NCBI RefSeq assembly: GCF_020829595.1
Contig: NZ_JAIVFW010000049.1
Coordinates: 1 to 56,844 of the forward strand
DNA from: Nostoc sp. CHAB 5844
GTDB taxonomy: Bacteria; Cyanobacteriota; Cyanobacteriia; Cyanobacteriales; Nostocaceae
Direction: 5' to 3'
DNA: 56,844 nt
The position numbers were made by a program, and so were the translations under genes. Shown here one piece after another: positions 18,695-29,447 of the stretch (position 1 is the stretch's first letter; every line of letters begins with the position of its first letter). The notes under the pieces are model-generated. The model saw only the letters and a list, made by a program, of their open reading frames with translations. It ran no database searches and was not told where the DNA came from.

Positions 18695-18827
18695 TCTTGA
18701 TCTAATGTGTAATCAAGAAGCTTGAGATTAGGCTTTGTAAGTTTAAAACAATAAATTATTCCTGACCAACAAATAAGCTTGAAATTAAGCTTCATCTTCC
18801 AAATACTGCATCTTAGAGGTGACAGAT

Positions 18828-19295
18828 ATGGCACTTATTCGTTGGGAACCATTTCGTGATATCGAACGCTTTGAACCATTCCGAGAAATAGAAACTTTAC
18901 AGAGGCAAATGAATCGTCTGTTTGATAGATTATCTCCTACAGACGGTGGTGAAAGAACAGGATTTAATTTTGTACCTGCTGCTGAACTAGAAGAAACCGA
19001 TGATACCATTCATCTGAAAATAGAAGTACCTGGTCTAGAAGCAAAAGACATCAATGTAGAAGTTACACCAGAAGCAGTTTCTATTAGCGGTGAACGCAAA
19101 ACTGAAACTAAAACTGAAGAAAAAGGCATGAGTCGTTCAGAATTCCGTTATGGCAGATTTCAACGGATAATTCCTTTACCTTCTTTAATCCAAAATGACA
19201 AAGTACAAGCTGAATATAAAGATGGTATCCTCCGTTTAACTTTACCAAAATCTGAAGCGGAAAGACAAAAAGTTGTCAAGGTTAATATCGGTTAA
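18828..19295 (+). CDS. hspA: Small heat-shock protein Hsp20/HspA
   Basis: 155 residues from ATG, with Shine-Dalgarno AGAGGTGA ahead of it; a GTG three codons upstream is less likely. N-terminal arm MALIRWEPFRDIE, an alpha-crystallin domain from about residue 45 to 145 with the conserved IKIEVPGLEAKDI-type strand, and the GILRLTLPK block, then a short tail. It is a cytosolic, membrane-associating holdase induced by heat and other stress in cyanobacteria. A single gene. Confidence 0.92.
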   Translation: MALIRWEPFRDIERFEPFREIETLQRQMNRLFDRLSPTDGGERTGFNFVPAAELEETDDTIHLKIEVPGLEAKDINVEVTPEAVSISGERKTETKTEEKGMSRSEFRYGRFQRIIPLPSLIQNDKVQAEYKDGILRLTLPKSEAERQKVVKVNIG

Positions 19296-19366
19296 CTTGC
19301 TAAAGGATGAAGTATAAAGTCTGAAGTATGAAATTTCTGACTTTATCCTGACTTCATCCTTTTTTC

Positions 19367-19894
19367 TTAGAGAATATTTGAGAAGTCTAATTTATTACTT
19401 GCCTTGGTGCCACAAATGGTAAGAATTACCTGTTCATAAGTTCGAGAATGAATTGGAAACCTTTGTTGAGCTACACGGAAAATTTTCACAAGCCTAATAA
19501 CGTGTTCGACAAAGATACGTTTACTGGAGAATTTTTTATTTTCTGCTTTTTGCTGTGCGGTTAGTTCTTTGTTACGTGGCTTCTTATAAGGAGTCTTTAT
19601 ATTTTCACCTCCTTGATATGCTTTATCTCCTTCAAACATTTGGTCTGGTTCAAACTTTTCTTGCTGCTGACGAAACAAACTAATATCACTAGTTGTCCCT
19701 TTTTTTCCTACCTCTACATCCACTATATCCTTGCCTTCAGGTAAGGTAACAAACTGATTTTTAAATGTGTGTTGTTTTTTCTTGCCTGCAAAATATTCTT
19801 GCTGTTTTTGATTATTCGATGGTGCCCAACACGACTGTAGAGCAACCCAAATAAAAAACTGGTGTGTTGCGCTTTGTGGCAACACACTATGCAA
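19367..19894 (-). pseudogene. C-terminal relic of an IS5-type (DDE_Tnp_4) transposase
   Basis: The frame holds QKQQEYFAGKKKQHTFKNQF, FEGDKAYQGG with a DDE Asp, then ELTAQQKAENKKFSSKRIFV and EHVIRLVKIFR with the last Glu. This is the C-terminal half of an IS5-group transposase. The catalytic N-terminal Asp region is gone. The segment before PSNNQ is unrelated, and the last dozen residues differ from the family. It starts 2 bp from the ftsH stop codon. Confidence 0.75.
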
Positions 19895-19896
19895 GT

Positions 19897-21831
19897 TTAA
19901 TTCAGTACAGATTGCATCAGAGGTCTTGTTAATACATCACCTGAGCGTAACCATTCTGTGAGTTCTTCTGGTGCTTTGGCTTGCTTGAGGCGATCGCGCA
20001 ATTCTGCACCTTCCAAAATTTCTCTTTGTAACAGTTCTTGGGCAGTTTCTTCTAACAAGTCGCGGTTTTGATGTAGAATGCTCAAGGCGATGTGGTGAGC
20101 ATTATCGACTATTTGTTTCACTTCGTGGTCAATTTCTTGCGCTACTTGCGGACTAATAGCACGGCGGGCGTTACCATAACCATCAAGAAATTGCTGTTGA
20201 ATTTTCTCAAAGGCAACAGGCCCCAGTTTATCGCTCATGCCATACAAGGTAACGTAGCGTTCGGCTAAGTCTGTGGCTTTTTGGATATCATCACTCGCAC
20301 CTGTGGAAACTTTACCAAAGACAATTTCTTCAGCAGAACGTCCACCCAACAGGGTAGCAATGCGACCGCGAATTTCGTCTTCAATCATTAAGAAGCGGTC
20401 TTCTTCAGGCATTTGAATTGTGTAACCCAAAGCACCCACACCACGCGGTACAACAGAGATTTTTTCAACTTTACCCGCACCCGGCATCAACGCACCGATG
20501 ATGGCGTGACCAACTTCGTGATAAGCTACGGTTTTCTTCTCTGTTTCGTTGAGTACACGCGAACGTTTTTCTAAACCAGCAACTAACCGTTCAATCGCTT
20601 CGTTGAAATCTGCCATTGTCACAGCTGGGCGATTTTGCCGTGCTGCTAACAATGCGGCTTCGTTGACAAGGTTGGCTAAATCTGCACCGGCAAAACCAGG
20701 AGTTCTGATGGCAATGGTGGCCAGATTAACATCATCAGCCAATTTGACGTTTCGCGCATGAACTTTGAGAATTGCTTCTCGACCAATTTTATCAGGGCGA
20801 TCGACCACAACTTGACGGTCAAAGCGGCCAGGACGGCGCAAAGCAGGGTCGAGAACTTCGGGACGGTTGGTTGCGGCAATGATAATTACTCCGGTATTGG
20901 CATCAAAGCCATCCATTTCGGTCAGTAATTGGTTGAGGGTTTGTTCCCGTTCGTCGTTACCGCCGACAAATCCACCAGCACCACCACGCGATTTACCCAA
21001 CGCGTCTAATTCATCGATGAAGACAATACAAGGTGCTTGTTGTTTGGCTTGTTCAAACAAGTCGCGCACACGCGCCGCACCTACACCGACAAACAATTCA
21101 ATAAATTCTGAACCAGAGATGCTGAAGAAAGGAACGCCAGCTTCCCCGGCGATCGCTTTTGCTAGTAATGTTTTACCTGTACCGGGAGGGCCAACTAACA
21201 ACACACCTTTGGGAATTTTGGCTCCTAAGTTGGTATATTTCGTAGCATTTTGCAGGAAATCAACAATTTCTTCGAGTTCGGCTTTGGCTTCATCTACCCC
21301 AGCCACATCAGGGAATTTTGCCCCAGTACTGCCTTCTGAATAAATTCGGGCTTTGCTTTTACCAACTGTCAGCGCCGCCGGGCCACCACCTTGGCGATTA
21401 ATTAAAAAGCCCCAAATCCCAAAGAAAATTAACGGTGGTGCAACCCAACTCAAAAGAGTGCCAATCCAACCATTTTGGTCTGGTAATGGTGCAGCAAATT
21501 CAACATGATTCTCGCGCAGAATCTTTGGTAAATCTAAATCCAGGGCGACTGGTGTAGTCGCAAATAGCTGTTCGCTAATTTTGCCATCTGGAGTTTGAGT
21601 TTTGATAGCATACTCAATGCGATCGCCACCTACAACCGCACGGTCTACTTTACCTGCTTGTACCTGAGCAATAAAGTCACTATAAGGCGCTTGTGGCAAT
21701 CGCGGGCCAAAGAAACTAGGAACAATAAAATTAAGCAGTAATAACAGAGTAAACAAAATTAGTAAGCTCCCACCAAACTGCCGGATTCTCGGCGGTTTGA
21801 TGGGATTTTTGTGATTTTTTTCTACAGGCAT
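19897..21831 (-). CDS. ftsH: ATP-dependent zinc metalloprotease FtsH
   Basis: 644 residues from MPVEKNHKN, chosen because AGGA lies 8 bp ahead; an ATG 30 bp upstream sits in a TGACAAATG repeat. N-terminal TM near 25-42, periplasmic domain, second TM near 125-145, AAA domain with Walker A GPPGTGKT (K220), Walker [11 protein letters not shown], the arginine finger segment RRPGRFDR, and zinc motif HEVGH (438-442). The [14 protein letters not shown] wording resembles the Synechocystis Slr1390 (FtsH1) group. It degrades membrane and soluble proteins as a hexamer in thylakoid or plasma membranes. A transposase relic abuts its 3' end, but the C-terminus looks full length. Confidence 0.95.
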   Translation of the reverse strand: MPVEKNHKNPIKPPRIRQFGGSLLILFTLLLLLNFIVPSFFGPRLPQAPYSDFIAQVQAGKVDRAVVGGDRIEYAIKTQTPDGKISEQLFATTPVALDLDLPKILRENHVEFAAPLPDQNGWIGTLLSWVAPPLIFFGIWGFLINRQGGGPAALTVGKSKARIYSEGSTGAKFPDVAGVDEAKAELEEIVDFLQNATKYTNLGAKIPKGVLLVGPPGTGKTLLAKAIAGEAGVPFFSISGSEFIELFVGVGAARVRDLFEQAKQQAPCIVFIDELDALGKSRGGAGGFVGGNDEREQTLNQLLTEMDGFDANTGVIIIAATNRPEVLDPALRRPGRFDRQVVVDRPDKIGREAILKVHARNVKLADDVNLATIAIRTPGFAGADLANLVNEAALLAARQNRPAVTMADFNEAIERLVAGLEKRSRVLNETEKKTVAYHEVGHAIIGALMPGAGKVEKISVVPRGVGALGYTIQMPEEDRFLMIEDEIRGRIATLLGGRSAEEIVFGKVSTGASDDIQKATDLAERYVTLYGMSDKLGPVAFEKIQQQFLDGYGNARRAISPQVAQEIDHEVKQIVDNAHHIALSILHQNRDLLEETAQELLQREILEGAELRDRLKQAKAPEELTEWLRSGDVLTRPLMQSVLN

Positions 21832-22060
21832 TTTGATGTATCCTTGATTTGAATTTGTCATTTGTCATTAGTCATTTGTCCTTTGTGTTGACAAATGACG
21901 AAACATAAAATCCCCGATTCTAAATTGCTGAAACCCTTACTAGACAACTTTCTTCATTTCATACTTCACACTTCATACTTAATATGAATATTGTAGAGAC
22001 TATGCCGTTAGCCCTAAATTCGGGTATACCCTACAGAAAAAGGTGAATTGCCGTACTGTT

Positions 22061-22252
22061 ATGAAAAATCAGCTAAGTTTTGTAGTCAAACTACTTTTGC
22101 TATCAGCTTTGCTTTCTGGATTAATTAAGTATGTGCTGCCAAGCGTGCCAATTCCTGCCACAACGACCAACGCCTTAATTTTAGTTTTGTTGCCTACGAT
22201 GATTATGGCGATCGCTTTACTATGGCGATTCCAAACGCAAAAACAAACTTAA
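22061..22252 (+). CDS. Small two-helix membrane protein
   Basis: 63 residues from ATG, or 69 from a GTG at 22043. Two hydrophobic helices with a short Pro-rich turn (LPSVPIPATT). It overlaps the start of the AI-2E family gene by 31 bp, so translation is likely coupled. Function unknown. Confidence 0.6.
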   Translation: MKNQLSFVVKLLLLSALLSGLIKYVLPSVPIPATTTNALILVLLPTMIMAIALLWRFQTQKQT

Positions 22253-23490
22253 CTCAAATAGTCTGGGCGGAATTACTAAAATCAGCTAACCTAACTGCAT
22301 CACCTGAAAACAGCATCACACCACCAGCCGGGAGTCAGCCTGTGAACCTTGGTCAATGGATCGGCTTAATCGCCATCGTTCTTTCTTTATACATATTGTG
22401 GCAAATCCGAGAAGTCCTGTTGCTCATGTTTGCCGCCGTGGTATTAGCAACCACATTAAATCGATTAGCAAAACGCTTCCAAGGCTTGGGGATGAAGCGT
22501 GGCTTCGCCGTACTCCTTTCGGTGGCTATCTTTTTTGCCGTTGTTGTGGGTTTTTTCTTGTTGATTGTGCCACCCTTTGCCCAGCAGTTTAATGAACTAA
22601 CTTATCGTGTTCCCCAAGGTTTGGAACGCTTTAATAGTTGGCTGGATGAAATGAAAACTAGAGTTCCCAGCCAGTTGGTTCCCTACATACCCGATCTCAA
22701 TAGTCTGATTCAGCAAGCACAGCCTTTTGTGAATCGCGTCTTGGGGAGTTCTTTTGCCTTTGTCTCCAGTTCTTTAGAAGTTGTCCTCAAGGTTTTGTTG
22801 GTGCTGGTTTGGACAGGAATGCTGTTAGCTGATCCTTTAGCCTACCGCAAAGTATTTATTCGCGTGTTTCCCTCGTTTTATAGAAGACGAGTAGACGGTA
22901 TTTTAGATAAATGCGAAGTCTCATTGCAAGGATGGGTCACAGGTGCTGTCATTGCAATGGGTGTAGTCGGACTGATGAGTGTTGTTGGCTTATCACTCTT
23001 GCGGGTAAAAGCAGCGTTAGCTTTAGGAGTCCTAGCAGGATTTTTGAACTTGATACCCAACCTCGGCCCAACATTAAGTTTAGTTCCTGCATTGGCGATC
23101 GCTTTATTGGATGCTCCTTGGAAATCTGTTGCTGTTGCTATTCTTTACTTTTTTATTCAACAGGCTGAAAGTAATTTCATCACTCCTTATGTCATGGCAC
23201 AGCAGGTTTCATTATTACCAGCTGTGACATTAATTTCTCAACTATTTTTTGTTACGTTCTTTGGCTTTTTAGGTTTATTTTTAGCCCTACCTTTAACAGT
23301 TGTTGCGAAAATTTGGGTGCAAGAAGTCTTAGTCAAAGATGTGTTAGATCAATGGGGAAATCACGATACAAAAGAAACTGAGTTGGTGATAATTAGTAAG
23401 TCTCCTAGCACTAGTGATGATTGGACAGAAGAAAATCCAACTAGTGATCAGGCTCCTTCAACTGAAGATATTTTACCAAAAGAAGATTAA
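22222..23490 (+). CDS. AI-2E family (PerM-like) membrane transporter
   Basis: 422 residues with about eight TM helices of the AI-2 exporter-like family (PF01594). Family landmarks seen: ALALGVLAGFLNLIPNLGP near residue 262, with the conserved N-x-I-P-x-x-G-P, and QQAESNFITPYVMAQQVSL near 312. The last 50 residues are polar, acidic and low complexity. Substrates vary or are unknown in this family (autoinducer-2, Na+/H+ exchange). Coupled with the small membrane protein upstream. Confidence 0.85.
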   Translation: MAIPNAKTNLTQIVWAELLKSANLTASPENSITPPAGSQPVNLGQWIGLIAIVLSLYILWQIREVLLLMFAAVVLATTLNRLAKRFQGLGMKRGFAVLLSVAIFFAVVVGFFLLIVPPFAQQFNELTYRVPQGLERFNSWLDEMKTRVPSQLVPYIPDLNSLIQQAQPFVNRVLGSSFAFVSSSLEVVLKVLLVLVWTGMLLADPLAYRKVFIRVFPSFYRRRVDGILDKCEVSLQGWVTGAVIAMGVVGLMSVVGLSLLRVKAALALGVLAGFLNLIPNLGPTLSLVPALAIALLDAPWKSVAVAILYFFIQQAESNFITPYVMAQQVSLLPAVTLISQLFFVTFFGFLGLFLALPLTVVAKIWVQEVLVKDVLDQWGNHDTKETELVIISKSPSTSDDWTEENPTSDQAPSTEDILPKED

Positions 23491-23516
23491 CGGAATTTAC
23501 GCAAAGATTTTTCGTC

Positions 23517-24233
23517 TCACTGCGTAAGTTTTAGTAGTCTATCACCTGGAAAATGGTGTTGTGTCGCGGCAATCTGTGCAATCATTTCTGTACGAGACGA
23601 AACATTCAACTTACGGAACATGCGCTTCAATGCCTGCTTGACAGAATTTTCAGTAATCCAAAGTTCATTTCCGATTTCTGCATTGGTTCGCCCCAACGCA
23701 ACTAAGTCGGCAATTTGCCGTTCACGAGGCGTTAAGCGATCGCTGCGAAACGGGTAGTGCTGTTGTGTTGAAATTGCGTGCGTCAATCGTAGAGCGGTCA
23801 TCCAAACCGATAGGTGTAAACAGACGGCACTCAAATCTGCGAGATTTTGGCTGTCAAAGGCAGGCATCGACTTGTCACGAGTGCAGCCTACCGCACCCAC
23901 TAATTGACCGCGATCAAGAATCGGCCCTGCCATCACATGCCAATGGTCAGGACGGGGACAAAGGATTGCCCAAGCTTTCGGGGAGGTGACTAATCCTTCG
24001 TGAACTGGAGTATGACGCTCCGCGAGGTAGCGGGCTACCGGATTATGCTCAATCGACAATGCAACGTTCAAGATGTTTTGCAGTTTGCGATCGCTTAAAA
24101 GCTGGTCGAAAAAGAAGATTCCCGATCGCTTGGCGGCAAAATACTCGCCCAGCTTTGGTACGAAGTGCGATCGCAGATCGGATTCATCGTTTACCAGATC
24201 GATGGCTTCAAATAAATGCTGCAATGTCATCAT
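23517..24233 (-). CDS. GAF-like domain LuxR-family transcriptional regulator
   Basis: 238 residues. The N-terminal 150 residues form a GAF-like sensory domain. The C-terminal LuxR-type helix-turn-helix begins LTPRERQIADLVALGRTNAE and continues NELWITENSVKQALKRMFRK (about 168-215). It is divergent from the DJ-1/PfpI gene, with 97 bp between starts, so it likely controls it and itself. This stretch is richer in G+C than its neighbours, suggesting transfer together with the next genes. Confidence 0.85.
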   Translation of the reverse strand: MMTLQHLFEAIDLVNDESDLRSHFVPKLGEYFAAKRSGIFFFDQLLSDRKLQNILNVALSIEHNPVARYLAERHTPVHEGLVTSPKAWAILCPRPDHWHVMAGPILDRGQLVGAVGCTRDKSMPAFDSQNLADLSAVCLHLSVWMTALRLTHAISTQQHYPFRSDRLTPRERQIADLVALGRTNAEIGNELWITENSVKQALKRMFRKLNVSSRTEMIAQIAATQHHFPGDRLLKLTQ

Positions 24234-24330
24234 GGCAAAAAGAGTACTCGATCGAGGACTAGGCGCGATGGGATGTCATTCCTAGTATAGGGATAGATTT
24301 CAGTGTAACCGCTACTAGGAGGATTGATTC

Positions 24331-24990
24331 ATGAGTAATTTACAACAGTATATCGTTGGCTTGATCATCTATCCTGGCATGACGACACTCGATATCGTCG
24401 GGCCTCAAACTGTGTTTAGTGCGCTTCCCGGCATCAAGCTCCATCGCATCTGGAAAGCGCTAGAGCCAATTGAAGCAGACGACGGCATGGTGGTTGTTCC
24501 AGATACAACCTTTGCCGATTGCCCGCCCTTGGACGTACTCTGTATTGGTGGCGGCTTGAAACAGATGGCAGTCGTAGACGATTCAGAAGTGCTTGAATTT
24601 CTCAGGAAACAGGGTAGCACCGCCAAGTTCATCACCTCGGTGTGTGGTGGGTCTGTGTTTCTGGCAAAGGCAGGACTGCTGCAAGGGTATCGCGCCGCGA
24701 CGCATTGGGCAATGCGGGAAGAACTCTCCAAGTTGGGCGTTGAGGTCGGAACTGAGCGAGTCGTGATTGATGGCAATCGGATATCGGGAGGAGGAGTGAC
24801 GGCAGGCATTGATTTTGGTTTGACAATTGCCAAAGCGCTTCGAGGTGAGGAAGCTGCCAAGCTGGCTCAACTCTCGATCGAGTACGATCCTGCGCCGCCG
24901 TTTGATGCGGGTTCACCGGAAAAAGCCGGGCCTGAGTTAGTGCAGAAGGCGCTGTCGTTTATTGCGGGACATTTGGAGGTAGCCGTATAG
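24331..24990 (+). CDS. DJ-1/PfpI family protein, isonitrile hydratase-like
   Basis: 219 residues with the class I glutamine-amidotransferase-like fold. Probable nucleophile C105 lies in SVCGGS; H125 is in RAATHWA and D21 in TTLDIVGP, the set seen in isonitrile hydratase and related DJ-1 enzymes. Strong ribosome-binding site AGGAGG eight bases before the ATG. Substrate unproven: isonitrile hydration is one option, and a non-enzymatic stress role another. Divergent LuxR regulator upstream. Confidence 0.8.
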   Translation: MSNLQQYIVGLIIYPGMTTLDIVGPQTVFSALPGIKLHRIWKALEPIEADDGMVVVPDTTFADCPPLDVLCIGGGLKQMAVVDDSEVLEFLRKQGSTAKFITSVCGGSVFLAKAGLLQGYRAATHWAMREELSKLGVEVGTERVVIDGNRISGGGVTAGIDFGLTIAKALRGEEAAKLAQLSIEYDPAPPFDAGSPEKAGPELVQKALSFIAGHLEVAV

Positions 24991-25110
24991 CGCTAATAAC
25001 CAATATAGTTCTAATCTATGCTTCGACTGCTACATAGAGCGCTTTGGGCGCGACTCTCAGAAAATAACTGGTCCTAACTCAATTACGTAGTGTTATGTAG
25101 GTAGTTCGAT

Positions 25111-25521
25111 ATGATGACAAACACAGAAATAGATCGTGCTTCTCCACAGTGGTTGCAGATTGGTTTTTATGCAACTTCAATTGTTTTTAATTTCTGCCTG
25201 ATAGCTCAGGTATTAACCGTTGGGGTTGCCTACTTCAATGATCCTACTTGGTGGACAGTGCATATTTGGCTTGTGCGCGGGTACAGTGGACTGTCGTTAG
25301 TCTTGCTGAGTGGATCGTTGATTGTTCCATTCTCGGACAAAATTCGATCGCTCGCCGCGAGTCTGCCCGTGCTGCTTGGACTCCAGTTTTGCAGCATTCA
25401 TCTCAAGACTCCTCTTCACTTAGAGGTGCTTCATCCGCTGATTGGATTCACGTTATTCTATGTTTCTTCAAGCCTTGTACATCTTGTAAGTAGGTCGTTA
25501 CAAATAAAGCTAACTAGTTAA
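25111..25521 (+). CDS. Small four-helix membrane protein (DUF6220-like)
   Basis: 136 residues, about four TM helices. The last (LEVLHPLIGFTLFYVSSSLV) has the LHP-N/L pattern of a DUF6220-type family. It follows the DJ-1 gene on the same strand after 120 bp and could be part of the same transferred block. Role unknown. Confidence 0.6.
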   Translation: MMTNTEIDRASPQWLQIGFYATSIVFNFCLIAQVLTVGVAYFNDPTWWTVHIWLVRGYSGLSLVLLSGSLIVPFSDKIRSLAASLPVLLGLQFCSIHLKTPLHLEVLHPLIGFTLFYVSSSLVHLVSRSLQIKLTS

Positions 25522-25557
25522 GGTCGTCATTTGTCCTTGATCATTGGTAAGGTTGTA

Positions 25558-25610
25558 ATATCATGTCCGGTTAAACACTTGTCCGCCGCGTAGGCGCAAG
25601 GACATGATAT
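25558..25610. repeat. Short palindromic element, ATATCATGTCC family
   Basis: Perfect 11-bp inverted ends, ATATCATGTCC (25558-25568) and GGACATGATAT (25600-25610), with a GC-rich core containing CCGCCGCG. Related to the repeat at 3801-3919. Confidence 0.7.
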
Positions 25611-25659
25611 CAGATATATTTACGTTTCGTAATCTAGTTCTGTTTATTCCCACCGACTT

Positions 25660-25761
25660 ATACCAATTCACGAAAAATTTGATGCACATAAAATCTTTAG
25701 AGACGTTGCAATGCAACGTCTCTACAAAAAAATTCGTTTTATTTTTAAAGGAAATTGGTAT
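25660..25761. repeat. MITE-like element with nested palindrome
   Basis: Inverted ends ATACCAATT (25660-25668) and AATTGGTAT (25753-25761) surround a perfect 27-bp palindrome TAGAGACGTTGCA-A-TGCAACGTCTCTA (25698-25724). The core is a relative of the palindromes at 29404 and 38807. Confidence 0.75.
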
Positions 25762-25790
25762 TACTTATCGTGTGACATATTTAACAAGTC

Positions 25791-25895
25791 ATACCATTTC
25801 GCTTTATAAATGATGCAAATACGGATGTAAGGGCTTTTGGTCCGTTTGCCCCTACAAGTTCTTGCATATTTATCAAGATTTTGGTGAATTGGTAT
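25791..25895. repeat. MITE-like element, ATACCA...TGGTAT ends
   Basis: Left end ATACCATTTC (25791) and right end GAATTGGTAT (ending 25895) are imperfect inverted repeats. It resembles the element at 48488-48591. Confidence 0.55.
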
Positions 25896-26226
25896 CAGAT
25901 CACTGTGTAAATCCTGTTAGTGTATTTTGCTCTAATCGTAGAAATTTATTGTATAAATAATCACAGAATATCATATTTTTGCTAACTTAATCTCCTAAAA
26001 ACAACGTATGATTACTGAGGGTTTGCTGTTTCTTTACGGTTAAGGTGTATTCAAGTGTGTAAGCATGACTAAGTATATGTGAATTACAGATCTAACAACT
26101 AGATGAGTATTCAGATTGTACTTATATGGTGCATTCAACACTTGTGGTGCTGCGTTGAGAGTTAGCGATCGCTAACTATTATATTGATGCAGTACATCAA
26201 AATTACACCCATGTAAGAATTTCAGT
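25896..26226. other. Upstream region of the hydrolase-protease-STAND locus
   Basis: About 330 bp without a gene. It must hold the promoter of the 26227 gene. An AT-rich stretch and one HIP1-like GCGATCGC near 26165 are all that stand out. Confidence 0.4.
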
Positions 26227-27603
26227 ATGCCAATTCAAACAGTAAATATTAATACTACTACTACAGCATCTTTAGATTATTATCTAATAGCTTTTGATGC
26301 TAATGGTAATGAACGTCTTGAAACAGACGGATTCATCAGCCAAAAGCTAGTGAATATACTAGCTACTCAACCAATTACAGATGTCTTCTTTATTAGCCAC
26401 GGATGGTTGGGTGACATTCCCGCAGCTAAACAACAGTACAACAATTGGATCTCAGCTATGGCATATAGTTCTGCTGATATCCAAAAAATCCAAGAATTAC
26501 GCAAGTCGCAAAACCAAGAGTTTCGTCCACTGTTGATTGGGTTGCATTGGCCTAGTAAACCTTGGGGTAATGAAGACTTAAATGCTAAACCTGCATCATT
26601 CGACACATCAGGGTCAGAATTAAATGAGATAATCGACCAATACGCTCAAGATGTTGCTGATACAGAAGTGGCACGCGAAGCACTCAGAACAATTTTTGCA
26701 GCTTCGATAGAATATTCTCTGCCACCAGAGACTTTACCACCAGAGGTAAACCAAGCCTATGAGGTATTAATTAAAGAAGCTTCTTTAGATAACGATGAAA
26801 CTGATAGCGAATCGTTTGATTTAAAGCCTGAAGCTATCTATCAATCTCTGTTGGCTGAGGAAGAACAAACCGAAGAAATCAGTTTTGCAGTTGGGGATAC
26901 TCCGCAATCCAGAAGCAATAAATTCCTAGACGTATTACAATATGTCTCCTATTGGAAGATGAAGCAGCGTGCGCGTGACATCGGTCAAACCAGTGGCTTT
27001 AATTTGTTAACTCAACTCCAAAAAGCTGCTGCTGAGACAGTACGATTTCATTTGGTTGGACATAGCTTTGGATGTATCGTTGTTTCTTCTATTGTTGCTG
27101 GGAAAAAGGATAGTCAGTTAGTCCGTCCAGTTGATTCTCTAATCCTGATTCAAGGGGCTTTGTCACTCTGGTCTTACTGCTCAAATATTCCCCGCCGAAC
27201 AAATCTAGCTGGTTGTTTTTCTTCTATTATTAATAATCTGAAAGTGAAAGGCCCGATTGTTACTACTCGGTCTATACATGACAATTCTGTGACTAAACTG
27301 TATCCAGCTGCCAGCGTCCTAGGAAGGTTACAGGGTCAAGATATTGACTTTGCTGCTATTCAATCGGAATTTCCTGAATATGGCAGTATTGGCACTTTTG
27401 GTATTCAAGGAATCGAGGAAATTACCAGTTTAAAAATGCATCCTTGTGAAAAACCGTATGATTTCCAATCTGGTAAAGTTTACAACTTGGAAAGCAGCCA
27501 GTTTATCCGTAATTTAGTTAACGGTAAAGATGAAGATGCTCATAATAACATAGCCCAGCCGGAAGTGGCTCATGCTGTATGGTCGGCAGCTTTTGCTAGT
27601 TAA
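26227..27603 (+). CDS. Alpha/beta hydrolase with GHSFG nucleophile elbow
   Basis: 458 residues. N-terminal strand block [14 protein letters not shown], then [12 protein letters not shown] (oxyanion-type HG near residue 59), a long variable helical insertion (about 115-235) rich in Glu, and [13 protein letters not shown] with nucleophile S280. A late His in [10 protein letters not shown] is a candidate for the triad. Lipase or esterase activity is plausible but the substrate is unknown. First gene of the hydrolase-protease-STAND series, 32 bp from the next start. Within conflict-type loci such hydrolases are candidate effectors. Confidence 0.75.
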   Translation: MPIQTVNINTTTTASLDYYLIAFDANGNERLETDGFISQKLVNILATQPITDVFFISHGWLGDIPAAKQQYNNWISAMAYSSADIQKIQELRKSQNQEFRPLLIGLHWPSKPWGNEDLNAKPASFDTSGSELNEIIDQYAQDVADTEVAREALRTIFAASIEYSLPPETLPPEVNQAYEVLIKEASLDNDETDSESFDLKPEAIYQSLLAEEEQTEEISFAVGDTPQSRSNKFLDVLQYVSYWKMKQRARDIGQTSGFNLLTQLQKAAAETVRFHLVGHSFGCIVVSSIVAGKKDSQLVRPVDSLILIQGALSLWSYCSNIPRRTNLAGCFSSIINNLKVKGPIVTTRSIHDNSVTKLYPAASVLGRLQGQDIDFAAIQSEFPEYGSIGTFGIQGIEEITSLKMHPCEKPYDFQSGKVYNLESSQFIRNLVNGKDEDAHNNIAQPEVAHAVWSAAFAS

Positions 27604-27635
27604 TTCAACAATCAAAATCTCAAGGTGTATCTAAT

Positions 27636-29321
27636 ATGAGCTTAGAACAACTGACAGCAGAGCTATATTTCAACGGAATAGATGGCGCATCTGGAGGCTA
27701 TTTATTGCCGCCATTAACACCTGAGCAGATATCAAAGATTGCTCAGGGCGAAGATTTTGATCCTATAGAAATCAGTGAACTCAGGAAAAAGGATCTGCAC
27801 GTTAAGGGTCTAGAACCTGATTTTGCCCCGATAGAAGGCGTAGACCCCAAAAACCTTGCCGAAACAGGTTGGGGCGTGATTTTTGCTTATAATGCTGACC
27901 CCGCAATTAAAGAAGCACTCAAAGAACTATTAGAGCATCGCCAAAGCCAAGCAACAAAAAATCAAGAGCATTTTTATAAAGAATACACAGGCCCTAAAGG
28001 TTATCGTCCAGGGGAGTCGAAGAATCAATTTTTATCACGTCATGGCGTTGGGCCTGGCCCAGCCGACCCTGACAAAATGCCTTATTACTTGTTGATTGTG
28101 GGTGATCCTGAAACGATTCCCTATCGTTTTCAATATCAACTCGATGTGCAGTATGCAGTCGGTCGGATTTACTTCGATACACCAGAAGAATATGCTCAGT
28201 ATGCGCGTAGTGTAGTGCAGGCAGAAACCACCAATTTGTCACTATCTCGCCGCGCCGCCTTTTTTGGTGTGCGTAACGCCGCTGACGCAGCTACACAACT
28301 CAGCGCCCAAAATCTGATCCAGCCTTTAGCTGAATGGATGCTGAATGACCAAAAAGACAACGAGTGGACAGTTCAAACTTTACTTGCAGAAGAAGCGACT
28401 AAAGCCCGGTTAGGTAAATTGCTAGGTGGGGAAGACACTCCAGCGCTGTTGTTCACCGCTAGTCACGGTATGGGCTTTCCTAATGGACATGAAAAGCAAC
28501 TACGCCACCAAGGAGCGTTGTTGTGTCAAGATTGGCCAGGCCCGCTGAAGTGGCGAGAACCAATTCCTGAAGATTTTTATTTCTCAGCTGATGATGTTGG
28601 TAAAGATGCGCGTTTGTTAGGTTTAATTGCCTTTCACTTTGCTTGTTACGGTGCGGGTACACCTAGATTTGATGAATTTGCTCATCAAAAAGGCTCTAAT
28701 GAAAGATTAACCATCGCACCCCACTCTTTCATCGCGCCTCTACCCCGACGATTGCTGAGTCATCCCAACGGCGGCGCTTTGGCTGTCATTGGTCATGTAG
28801 AACGCGCTTGGGGTTGCTCGTTCGTTTGGGAAAAAACTGGTAAACAGTTGGCAGTTTTTCAAAGTACCCTCAAACGATTGCTAGATGGGCATCCAGTTGG
28901 GTCAGCGGTTGAATATTTCAACGAACGCTATGCGGAATTATCTTCTGATTTAAGTACAGAGTTGGAAGAAATTAAATATGGTGCGATCGCTAATCCAGTC
29001 AGTTTATCTGGAATGTGGACAGCTAACAACGATGCTCGCAGTTATGCAATTATTGGCGACCCCGCAGTACGTCTAGTTGTTGGAGATAATGCTACAGGCG
29101 ATCGCCCCGTAATCGAATCTGTGAAATTACCCACTGCACCAACAGCAACGCAGACATCCAATACATCTGCAATCCAGCAAGCTCAGACAGACTTAATCCA
29201 AGCATTAGAAAAGTTTGTCAAAACCGTTGATCAAAATCCAGGCGATCGCACAGAAAAACTTCAAGGCACAGTTTCCGCCGTGAAGAGTTTGCTGGAAGCT
29301 CTAAAAAAGTCTGAAGTCTGA
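27636..29321 (+). CDS. Caspase-fold (gingipain C25-like) cysteine peptidase
   Basis: 561 residues. The wording [18 protein letters not shown] and [20 protein letters not shown] is that of gingipain-like C25 peptidases. The catalytic pair is H277 (FTASHGMGF) and C337 ([12 protein letters not shown]). Further on come [20 protein letters not shown] and [11 protein letters not shown], as expected late in the fold. The C-terminal 70 residues form a low-complexity link and a helix. No signal peptide, so it acts in the cytoplasm. It sits between a hydrolase and a CHAT-STAND protein on one strand. Whether the STAND protein activates it is an inference. Confidence 0.82.
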   Translation: MSLEQLTAELYFNGIDGASGGYLLPPLTPEQISKIAQGEDFDPIEISELRKKDLHVKGLEPDFAPIEGVDPKNLAETGWGVIFAYNADPAIKEALKELLEHRQSQATKNQEHFYKEYTGPKGYRPGESKNQFLSRHGVGPGPADPDKMPYYLLIVGDPETIPYRFQYQLDVQYAVGRIYFDTPEEYAQYARSVVQAETTNLSLSRRAAFFGVRNAADAATQLSAQNLIQPLAEWMLNDQKDNEWTVQTLLAEEATKARLGKLLGGEDTPALLFTASHGMGFPNGHEKQLRHQGALLCQDWPGPLKWREPIPEDFYFSADDVGKDARLLGLIAFHFACYGAGTPRFDEFAHQKGSNERLTIAPHSFIAPLPRRLLSHPNGGALAVIGHVERAWGCSFVWEKTGKQLAVFQSTLKRLLDGHPVGSAVEYFNERYAELSSDLSTELEEIKYGAIANPVSLSGMWTANNDARSYAIIGDPAVRLVVGDNATGDRPVIESVKLPTAPTATQTSNTSAIQQAQTDLIQALEKFVKTVDQNPGDRTEKLQGTVSAVKSLLEALKKSEV

Positions 29322-29403
29322 AGTCTGAAATTTTAGCGATTGGAAATCGCGGCTACACAGACAAAACCCGCCGACGCGGGTTAGAAAACAGACACTGCGA
29401 AAA

Positions 29404-29434
29404 TGTAGAGACGTAGCAATGCTACGTCTCTACA
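29404..29434. repeat. 31-bp perfect palindrome, TGTAGAGACGTAGCA family
   Basis: TGTAGAGACGTAGCA (29404-29418), one central base, and its exact reverse complement to 29434. Shares its arms with the palindrome at 38807-38837; both are followed by TACAAGG-TTTC-GGGTAAC-like sequence. Confidence 0.85.
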
Positions 29435-29447
29435 AGGTTTCTGGGTA

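Noticed and set aside
19367-19894. Active insertion sequence
   Set aside because: Only the C-terminal half of the transposase remains and no matching terminal inverted repeats were seen around it.
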